Source: Streptomyces speibonae
GTDB lineage: Bacteria > Actinomycetota > Actinomycetes > Streptomycetales > Streptomycetaceae
Direction of reading: 5' to 3'
Length of the DNA: 11,117 nt
Assembly: GCA_000715605.1 (NCBI GenBank)
Contig: KL568536.1
Coordinates: 14,806-25,922, forward strand
Position 1 is the stretch's first letter. Each line of letters opens with the position of its first letter. A model generated the notes under the pieces. The model was given only the letters and a program-made list of their open reading frames with translations. It was not told the origin of the DNA and searched no databases. Positions 6,398 to 11,117 of the stretch are shown here, piece by piece. Both the position numbers and the translations under genes were made by a program.

Positions 6398-6885
6398 GCC
6401 GCGTGTCCTTCCACGTGCTCACGCACCGCGGCGAGCAGCCCGGTGCCGGCCGCCTCCACCATCTCCAGACACGCGACGAAGCCCTCGGAATCACCGTAGT
6501 AGGGGTCCGGCACGTCGAGATCGTCACCGGCCGCGGGGTCGTACGAACGCAGCAGGCGGACCTTCTCCGCGTCCTGGTCCGTCGGGGCGAGCCGGCGCAG
6601 CGCTCGGAGGTGGCCGGAATCGAGCGCGATGACGAGGTCGAGGCGGGCGAACCAGGAGCGGTCGAACTGGCGGGCGGTGTGTGCGGTGCCGTAGCCGTTC
6701 TCCCGCAGCACGGCCACCGTGCGCGGGTCGGCGCCGTCGCCCTCGTGCCAGCCGCCCGTGCCGGCGCTGTCCACCTCGACCAAGCCGTCGAGCCCGGCCT
6801 CGGCCACCCGCGCGCGGAAGACGGACGCGGCCATCGGGGAACGGCAGATGTTGCCGGTGCAGACGAAGCAGACGCGGTAGGTCAT
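6394..6885 (-). CDS. ptpA: Low-molecular-weight protein-tyrosine phosphatase PtpA
   Basis: A 163-residue cytoplasmic phosphatase that removes phosphate from phosphotyrosine through a cysteinyl-phosphate intermediate. The P-loop VCTGNICRSP holds the C-x5-R-S signature (Cys9, Arg15, Ser16) at the extreme N-terminus, and the general acid Asp127 lies in VPDPYYGD, both diagnostic of the LMW-PTP family. Length and sequence fit Streptomyces PtpA, which in S. coelicolor and S. lividans has been linked to secondary metabolite (actinorhodin/undecylprodigiosin) output. The ATG at 6885 is 5 bases after the stop of the holin-like gene, with GGGGA as ribosome site inside that gene. The stop overlaps the next gene's ATG. 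Tight packing suggests one transcript. Confidence 0.95.
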   Translation of the reverse strand: MTYRVCFVCTGNICRSPMAASVFRARVAEAGLDGLVEVDSAGTGGWHEGDGADPRTVAVLRENGYGTAHTARQFDRSWFARLDLVIALDSGHLRALRRLAPTDQDAEKVRLLRSYDPAAGDDLDVPDPYYGDSEGFVACLEMVEAAGTGLLAAVREHVEGHAA

Positions 6886-6890
6886 CGTGC

Positions 6891-7268
6891 TCAGTCCCCG
6901 TCGGGCAGGACGACGTTCAGCGCCCAGGAGACGACGGAGATGATCAGACCGCCCAGGACGGCCGTCCAGAAGCCCTCCACGTGGAAGCTCAGGTCGAGCT
7001 GGTCGGCGATCCAGGAGGTCAGCAGGAGCATCAGCGCGTTCACCACCAGGGTGAACAGGCCGAGGGTCAGGATGAGCAGGGGAAGGCTCAGAAGCTTCAC
7101 GACCGGCTTGACCAGGAAGTTCACCAGACCGAAGATCAAGGCGACCAGCAGGAGGGTGCCGATCTCCTTGCCGGTGCTGTCCCCGGTCAGCGTGATCTTG
7201 TCGAGCAGCCAGACCGCGACGGCGAGGGCGCCGGCGTTGGCGATCGTCTTGACTAGGAAATTCATCAT
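6891..7268 (-). CDS. Phage holin family (4-TM, PF04020-type) small membrane protein
   Basis: A 125-residue, very hydrophobic protein with four predicted membrane segments at about residues 5-22, 33-52, 58-82 and 98-119, matching the 4-TMS holin superfamily IV family that is widespread in bacterial chromosomes outside prophages. The name is historical; no lysis cassette or phage gene is nearby. The motif NFLVKPVVKLLSLPLLILTLG between TM2 and TM3 is the family hallmark. Adjacent ATG codons at 7268 and 7265 are both possible starts, and no clear ribosome site precedes them; instead an inverted repeat abuts the start. First gene of a likely three-gene operon with ptpA and the PLP lyase. Its function is unknown. 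Confidence 0.87.
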   Translation of the reverse strand: MMNFLVKTIANAGALAVAVWLLDKITLTGDSTGKEIGTLLLVALIFGLVNFLVKPVVKLLSLPLLILTLGLFTLVVNALMLLLTSWIADQLDLSFHVEGFWTAVLGGLIISVVSWALNVVLPDGD

Positions 7269-7293
7269 GTGTCTGATCGTGGCAGACACGATC
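7269..7293. promoter_or_regulatory. Two interlocked inverted repeats between divergent genes
   Basis: GTGTCTG (7269-7275) with CAGACAC (7283-7289) and GATCGTG (7275-7281) with CACGATC (7287-7293) are two perfect 7-bp inverted repeats sharing the same bases, so only one can form at a time. The first abuts the holin-like ATG. The divergent gap is only 61 bases, so promoters of both genes must overlap or lie close to it. It may be an operator or alternative leader-RNA structures; which is not known. Confidence 0.5.
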
Positions 7294-7329
7294 GCGCTTG
7301 AGCAGTGAGGTAGGGGCGGGGACCAGGAG

Positions 7330-7647
7330 ATGAAGGCATTCCGGCTGGACGAACTGGAGGCGGAACGCGCCGCCAACGACGGGGCGTACCTGCAGTTCCT
7401 GCGGGAGCGGAACATGTCGGTCGGCCTCTACGCCCTGGACGCGGGGACCCAGGACCCGCAGCAGCCGCACGGCCAGGACGAGGTGTACTTCGTCGTCAGC
7501 GGACGCGCGTCGATCACCGTCGGCACGGAGACCACGCAGGTGGCCCGCGGCAGTGTCGTGTACGTGCCGGCCGGCGTTCCCCACAAGTTCCACCACATCA
7601 GCGAGGACCTGCGGGTTCTGGTGGTGTTCTCTCCACCCGAGAGCTGA
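7330..7647 (+). CDS. Small single-domain cupin protein
   Basis: A 105-residue protein made of one cupin beta-barrel. Motif 1 reads QPHGQDEVYFVVSG (45-58), with His47 and Glu51 as likely metal ligands and Gln45 where the first His usually stands. Motif 2 reads GSVVYVPAGVPHKFHHI (74-90) with His85 as the next ligand. The metal site is thus mostly kept, but the reaction cannot be deduced, since cupins of this size include isomerases, dioxygenases and binding proteins. The ATG at 7330 is preceded by GGGGCGGGG and AGGAG, the latter too close to the start to be ideal. It is divergent from the holin-ptpA operon and shares its control region. Confidence 0.86.
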   Translation: MKAFRLDELEAERAANDGAYLQFLRERNMSVGLYALDAGTQDPQQPHGQDEVYFVVSGRASITVGTETTQVARGSVVYVPAGVPHKFHHISEDLRVLVVFSPPES

Positions 7648-7651
7648 GCCG

Positions 7652-7676
7652 GGTCCCGCGGGTTCCCTAGGGGACC
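7652..7676 (+). terminator. Hairpin after the cupin gene
   Basis: GGTCCC (7652-7657) pairs with GGGACC (7671-7676), extendable by two pairs past a bulged G (CC with GG). It starts 5 bases after the cupin stop and probably ends its transcript. Confidence 0.5.
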
Positions 7677-7802
7677 GGTCAGGGGAGGACAAGGGATCGG
7701 AGGCCCCCGCCGGGCCACCCGCCGCCCTAGCATCGGATGCAGGACATGATGGACGACCCGCATGCGGCGGGCCGAGAGTGCCGAGAGTAAGGAACAAGAG
7801 CG

Positions 7803-8015
7803 ATGCGAGAGATCTTCGCGGGACTCCCGTGGTGGGTGAAGTGGATCGCGGTGCCGGTCATCGCTCTGGTGGTGTTCGGCGGGCTGCTGGCGAGCGTGGT
7901 CGGATTCCTGATCGGGCTGCTCTTCAAACTGCTGGTGTTCGTGGCGCTGGTCGGCGGCCTGATCTACGTCGTACGCAAGTTCACGTCGAGTTCCTCCTCA
8001 CGCAGCGACTGGTGA
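7803..8015 (+). CDS. DUF5326-family small membrane protein
   Basis: A 70-residue protein matching a family conserved among streptomycetes that I recall as DUF5326. It starts MREIFAGLPWWVKWIAVPVI, has two membrane segments (about 14-33 and 37-59) separated by only a few residues, and ends in a basic, Ser-rich tail VRKFTSSSSSRSDW. The ATG is preceded by AAGGA (7789-7793). A possible TAGCAT -10 lies at 7728-7733. It is flanked by hairpins on both sides, so it is likely a single-gene transcript between the cupin and ssgR. No function is known. Confidence 0.82.
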   Translation: MREIFAGLPWWVKWIAVPVIALVVFGGLLASVVGFLIGLLFKLLVFVALVGGLIYVVRKFTSSSSSRSDW

Positions 8016-8020
8016 GCGCA

Positions 8021-8060
8021 AGGGGACCGGTGGGGCGGTAACAGGAATCACCGGTTCCCT
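8021..8060 (+). terminator. Strong hairpin terminator before ssgR
   Basis: AGGGGACCGGTG (8021-8032) pairs with CACCGGTTCCCT (8049-8060) over 12 positions with a single G-T wobble and a 16-base loop. It begins 6 bases after the DUF5326 stop and insulates ssgR from upstream reading. Confidence 0.7.
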
Positions 8061-8111
8061 CGGGCGGGGGACTTTTCTCCGGCGGGCCGTCTGCGTGCGG
8101 TGACAGCCCGT

Positions 8112-8187
8112 TAGAGTCCGGAACTCGAACGCGGGGTGGACCATCCCCGCGAGCGGCGAACCCCCCGACCCGTGTACCCCACACGGG
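8112..8187 (+). promoter_or_regulatory. ssgR promoter candidate and leader with two hairpins
   Basis: TAGAGT (8112-8117) fits the Streptomyces -10 pattern TAGRRT, though no good -35 is seen. The leader that would follow holds two perfect hairpins: CGCGGGG/CCCCGCG (8130-8136, 8145-8151, 8-base loop) and CCCGTGT/ACACGGG (8169-8175, 8181-8187, 5-base loop). The second ends about 18 bases before the ribosome site. They could affect ssgR translation or transcript stability, or be binding dyads; this is inferred. Confidence 0.4.
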
Positions 8188-8215
8188 CCGCCCCCTCGCG
8201 TTTCGGGAGTGACCC

Positions 8216-9040
8216 TTGGCCACGACTGGCACCCCCTCCGCACACCTGACCGCGGTCCCTTCTCAACCCCGCTCGCCGGCGTCCCCGGCGCCCACGGCGA
8301 CCCTCATCGGATCCGTGCAGCGGGCCATGCGCCTGCTGGAAGCCGTCGCAGGACACGAGCAGGGAGCCCCCGCCAAGCAGCTGGCCCGCGAGACCGGGCT
8401 GGCGCTCCCCACCACCTACCACCTGCTGCGCACCCTGGTGCACGAGGGCTATCTGCGCCGTGACAAGGGGCTGTTCTTCCTGGGGGAGGCGGCGGAGCGG
8501 CTGAGCAGCAGCGGAGCCCAGCAGAAACGTCGCACCAAGGTCGTCGAGACCCTCGCCCGCTGGCGTGACGTGATCGGGGTCCCCGTGTACTACGCGGTGT
8601 ACCGCGAGGGCGAGATCGACATCGTCTGCGTCTCCGACACCCCGGGCATCCCCGCGGTCGAGGAGTGGGCGGACTTCCGCGAGACCGGCCACGCCCACGC
8701 CATCGGTCAGTGCCTGCTCGCGCAGCTCGACGACGAGACCCGGCGCGACCACCTGGACCGCTACCCCGTGCGTCCCGTCACGCCGTACACCGTGCGCGAC
8801 GACCGCGCTCTGCTGCGCCGCCTCGATCACGGCCGGAACGCGGAGCTGGTGACGGAGCGCCAGGAGTACGCCCTCGGGACGGTCTGCGCGGCCATCCCGA
8901 TCACCGTGGGCACCACGGCGGCCTCGGTGGCCATCTCCCTGCCCGCACACCAGGCCGACCGGCTCCTCCCGGCGGCCCGCCATCTGCAGGCGGAGCTGGG
9001 GCGCCTGCTGGGGTCGCTCACGCTGTCTATCAGTATCTGA
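8216..9040 (+). CDS. ssgR: SsgR, IclR-family activator of ssgA
   Basis: A 274-residue IclR-type regulator. After a Pro/Ala/Ser-rich N-terminal 29 residues comes the winged helix (LIGSVQRAMRLLEAVAGHE, then LARETGLALPTTYHLLRTLV, about 30-95), then the IclR effector domain (about 105-270) with VPVYYAVYREGEIDIVCVSD and AIGQCLLAQLD. The gene lies 98 bases upstream of ssgA on the same strand, the arrangement known for ssgR, whose product activates ssgA transcription during aerial growth in S. coelicolor. The start is TTG at 8216 with GGGAG at 8205-8209; no ATG or GTG fits better before the domain. The rare TTG start may hold expression down. Confidence 0.95.
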   Translation: MATTGTPSAHLTAVPSQPRSPASPAPTATLIGSVQRAMRLLEAVAGHEQGAPAKQLARETGLALPTTYHLLRTLVHEGYLRRDKGLFFLGEAAERLSSSGAQQKRRTKVVETLARWRDVIGVPVYYAVYREGEIDIVCVSDTPGIPAVEEWADFRETGHAHAIGQCLLAQLDDETRRDHLDRYPVRPVTPYTVRDDRALLRRLDHGRNAELVTERQEYALGTVCAAIPITVGTTAASVAISLPAHQADRLLPAARHLQAELGRLLGSLTLSISI

Positions 9041-9138
9041 AAACTCACTCCTTGTGATCTGCTGTGTACGTTCAGCAAGATTCCCTGTGGTGTCAGGGTC
9101 CATGCCCGGCCAGTCCGCGGCGAATGACGGGGTAGGCG
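9041..9138 (+). promoter_or_regulatory. ssgA upstream control region
   Basis: The 98 bases between ssgR and ssgA should hold the ssgA promoter. A loose pair TTGTGA (9052-9057) and CAAGAT (9076-9081) is spaced 18 bases, a poor vegetative match that fits an activator-dependent promoter. A small dyad CCCTG/CAGGG (9083-9087, 9094-9098) follows it. SsgR is known to act on this promoter; its exact site is not recognisable here. Confidence 0.4.
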
Positions 9139-9573
9139 ATGCGCGCATCCGTACAGGCAGAGGTCATGATGAGCTTTCTCGTGTCGGAGGAGCTGTCCTT
9201 CCGCATCCCGGTGGAGCTGCGGTACGACACCTGTGATCCCTACGCCGTGCGGCTCACCTTCCACTTGCCCGGGGACGCCCCGGTGACCTGGGCGTTCGGC
9301 CGGGAACTGCTGGTCGACGGCGTCGGCCGGCCGTGCGGCGAGGGGGATGTACGTGTCTCCCCCGTCGACGGCGACATGCTGGGCGAGGTGCTGATCCGGC
9401 TTCAGGTCGGCAGCGACCAGGCGCTCTTCCGCTCGTCGACCGCACCGCTGGTGGCCTTCCTCGACCGCACCGACAAACTGGTGCCGCTGGGCCAGGAGGG
9501 GGCGCTCGCCGACTTCGACGCCCACCTCGACGACGCGCTGGACCGGATCCTGGCGGAGCAGAGCGCCGGCTGA
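9139..9573 (+). CDS. ssgA: SsgA, sporulation-specific cell division activator
   Basis: A 144-residue SsgA-like protein, the founding member of the SALP family found only in sporulating actinomycetes. SsgA promotes sporulation septation and marks sites of cell-wall growth and branching in hyphae. The sequence MSFLVSEELSFRIPVELRY, then DPYAVRLTFHLPGDAPVTWAFGR, and near the end APLVAFLDRTDKLVPLGQEG are nearly those of SsgA from S. griseus and S. coelicolor as I recall them, which separates it from SsgB and other SALPs. I used the ATG at 9139 (RASVQAEVMMSF), as published SsgA sequences carry a similar N-terminal extension; ATGs at 9166 and 9169 behind GGCAGAGG are alternatives. A convergent hairpin terminator follows. 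Confidence 0.96.
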   Translation: MRASVQAEVMMSFLVSEELSFRIPVELRYDTCDPYAVRLTFHLPGDAPVTWAFGRELLVDGVGRPCGEGDVRVSPVDGDMLGEVLIRLQVGSDQALFRSSTAPLVAFLDRTDKLVPLGQEGALADFDAHLDDALDRILAEQSAG

Positions 9574-9602
9574 GGCGCTCCGCCGGCCGGGTGAACCTGT
9601 GA

Positions 9603-9624
9603 CGGAACGCTTCAGCGCGTTCCG
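9603..9624. terminator. Bidirectional hairpin terminator between ssgA and the YibE/F gene
   Basis: CGGAACGC (9603-9610) and GCGTTCCG (9617-9624) form a perfect 8-bp stem with a 6-base loop. It lies 30 bases after the ssgA stop and 13 bases after the stop of the convergent minus-strand gene, so it can serve both. Confidence 0.7.
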
Positions 9625-9636
9625 CCCCGCGGCCCG

Positions 9637-11034
9637 TCAGCGCTTGCGGCGCCTGCCCCTCCCGCCGGACGCGGCCGACCGGGCCTCCGGCACCTGCGCG
9701 TGCCCGTCACCCCGGTTGCGCCCCTGTGCCCGCTCCGCCGGGCGATCGGCGGAGACGACCACCGCCGCCAGGGCCGTGGTGACCGGCACCGAGGCCACCA
9801 GGCCGATCGAACCGATCAGGGTGCGCACGATCTCCTCCGCGACCAGCTCGCTGTTCGCGACCGTCCCCACACCGCTCTGCGCGATGGAGAACAGCAGCAG
9901 CAACGGCAGCGCGGCGCCGGCATAGGCGAGGACCAGCGTGTTGACCACGGACGCGATGTGATCGCGGCCGATCCGGATCCCCGCGCGGTACAGCCCGCGC
10001 CGGCCCATCGACGGATTGGCCTCGTGCAGCTCCCAGACCGCCGACGTCTGCGTGACCGTCACATCGTCGAGGACACCGAGCGACCCGATGATCACTCCGG
10101 CCAGCAGCAGACCGCTCATGTCGATCCCGGGATACAGCCCGTGGATCAGACCGGTGTTGTCGTCGGTGTTGCCGGTGAGCGCGGCCCAGCCGATGAAGAC
10201 CGATCCCAGGATGCCGATCAGCAGCAACGAGATGAGGGTGCCCAGCACCGCCACCGAGGTGCGTGCCGACGGCCCGTGGCAGAGATACAGGGCGAGCAGC
10301 ATGATGGCGCTCGCCCCCACCACGGCTACCACCAGCGGGTTCGACCCCTGCAGGATGGCCGGAAGGATGAAGAAGTTCAGCACCAGGAAGCTGACGGCCA
10401 GGGCGACCAGCGCCATGACGCCGCGCATCCGTCCCACGGCCACCACGGCGAGCGCGAAGACACCGGCGAGCAGCGCCATGGGGAAGCGCCGGTTCACGTC
10501 GGTGACCGAGTACTGCAGATCCTCGGGCGCGGAGGGCTCGTAGGCGACAACGACCTCCTGACCCTCGCTCAGCTGTCGGGACTGGTCCGGCTGCACGATC
10601 TCCTCGAACGTACGGCCCTTGTCGTCGCCGGTGTCGACCCTGATCGTCGCTCTCTTGCAGGTCCCCTCCGCCTGCTGCTGGGCGGAGGAACCCTCGGCGG
10701 TGGAGGTGTCGCCGGTCGGTACGCCTCCGGAGGCGTTCACGGACCGGCAGTCCACCTCCACCACCTCGGTCACGGTGGCCTGCTGCGTCTGGCGGTCGAA
10801 GCCGACGCCGGTGCGCTCGTGCGCCGGGGCACCGCCCGGCCACAGCACGGCGAGTCCGACCAGCACCGCGGCGGCGAACGGGATCAGGATCGCCGCGATG
10901 ACTCTGCGCAGATGCCGGGACACAGGAGCCGCGGGGCCGTGACTGTGACTGTGTCCGTGCCCGTGGCCGCTTCCGGCGCCTGCGCCGTGCGGTGGTTCGG
11001 GTGGCGGATAGGGAGGAGGCTGGGTCGAGGTCAC
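9637..11034 (-). CDS. YibE/F-family membrane protein with His-rich N-terminus
   Basis: A 465-residue protein of the YibE/F family (PF07907). The Pro-rich N-terminus is followed by alternating histidines at residues 24, 26, 28, 30 and 32 (GHGHGHSHSHG), then one membrane segment (about 44-66), an extracytoplasmic domain (about 67-185), and seven or so membrane segments to about 440. Family-typical stretches include ALYLCHGPSARTSVAVLGTL, SLGVLDDVTVTQTSAVWEL and IRIGRDHIASVVNTLVLAYAG. The C-terminus is basic (RGRRRKR). Two Cys (DCRSV and GTCKR) lie in the outer domain and may pair. The start is GTG at 11034, without a good ribosome site. The family's role, perhaps transport, is not established; the His run suggests metal contact. 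Confidence 0.88.
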   Translation of the reverse strand: MTSTQPPPYPPPEPPHGAGAGSGHGHGHSHSHGPAAPVSRHLRRVIAAILIPFAAAVLVGLAVLWPGGAPAHERTGVGFDRQTQQATVTEVVEVDCRSVNASGGVPTGDTSTAEGSSAQQQAEGTCKRATIRVDTGDDKGRTFEEIVQPDQSRQLSEGQEVVVAYEPSAPEDLQYSVTDVNRRFPMALLAGVFALAVVAVGRMRGVMALVALAVSFLVLNFFILPAILQGSNPLVVAVVGASAIMLLALYLCHGPSARTSVAVLGTLISLLLIGILGSVFIGWAALTGNTDDNTGLIHGLYPGIDMSGLLLAGVIIGSLGVLDDVTVTQTSAVWELHEANPSMGRRGLYRAGIRIGRDHIASVVNTLVLAYAGAALPLLLLFSIAQSGVGTVANSELVAEEIVRTLIGSIGLVASVPVTTALAAVVVSADRPAERAQGRNRGDGHAQVPEARSAASGGRGRRRKR

Positions 11035-11117
11035 CGACCGATCATCGCAAGAACAACCGGGGCCCTCTGTTCACCGCGCCAGAGGTGACGCTAGCGTGGA
11101 GGCACCTTTTGTACACG
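11035..11117. promoter_or_regulatory. Upstream region of the YibE/F gene at the window edge
   Basis: These 83 bases hold CCTCTG/CAGAGG arms (11064-11069, 11080-11085, 10-base loop) and a perfect 10-bp palindrome ACGCTAGCGT (11088-11097), whose TAGCGT also resembles a Streptomyces -10 on either strand. No coding start is seen before the edge. Probably promoter sequence for the YibE/F gene and possibly for a divergent gene beyond the window. Confidence 0.35.

Noticed and set aside
6408..6424. TTCCACGTGCTCAC as a parS-like site
   Set aside because: The right half does not match GTGAAAC; it is inside ptpA coding sequence.
6970..6990. CACGTG-centred palindrome TCCACGTGGA as a second parS site
   Set aside because: Only 9 of 14 positions match the ParB consensus and it lies inside the holin-like coding sequence; probably chance.
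6891..7268. Holin annotation as a sign of a prophage or lysis cassette
   Set aside because: The family is common in ordinary chromosomes, no endolysin or phage gene is near, and it sits in a conserved operon with ptpA.
9700..11088. Long open frame antisense to the YibE/F gene (462 codons)
   Set aside because: Composition is an Arg/Gly/His/Asp-rich shadow without domain character, while the opposite strand encodes a recognisable membrane protein.

Overview
The window is chromosomal DNA from an actinomycete, almost certainly a Streptomyces. GC is very high, third codon positions are nearly all G or C, and GTG and TTG starts occur. The right half carries the Streptomyces sporulation pair ssgR-ssgA and the phosphatase gene ptpA. 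From memory, the order LysR, PLP lyase, ptpA, holin-like, cupin, DUF5326, ssgR, ssgA, YibE/F matches the conserved core of S. coelicolor around SCO3919-SCO3927, not far from oriC. A ParB-type parS-like site at 4023-4036 fits that position. Nothing suggests a mobile element, prophage or CRISPR array.

Left part (1-2564): a truncated GNAT acetyltransferase and a MarR regulator lie on the minus strand, divergent from an MFS exporter that is followed by a HbpS/GlcG-family protein. The 143-base divergent region has a 17-bp direct repeat and a short inverted repeat inside the likely exporter promoter. This looks like a locally regulated efflux unit.

Middle (2565-5233): all genes are on the minus strand: a two-domain GNAT protein, a Nudix hydrolase, the parS-like site, and a LysR regulator. 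The LysR gene contains the only in-frame TTA (bldA-type) leucine codon found in the window. Two tandem hairpins separate it from the next operon.

Centre right (5234-7268): a compact minus-strand operon of a 4-TM holin-like membrane protein, the low-molecular-weight tyrosine phosphatase PtpA, and a cystathionine gamma-lyase-type PLP enzyme. The last two overlap by ATGA. Divergent from it is a small cupin gene; two mutually exclusive inverted repeats lie in the 61-bp gap.

Right part (7330-11117): cupin, a small DUF5326 membrane protein, a strong hairpin, then ssgR (IclR-type activator, TTG start, two leader hairpins) and ssgA (sporulation-specific cell division). A hairpin terminator separates ssgA from a convergent YibE/F-family membrane protein with an unusual alternating His-Gly/Ser N-terminus. 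The window ends in the region upstream of that gene. Most of the gene content is conserved core chromosome; the points worth a second look are mainly regulatory.
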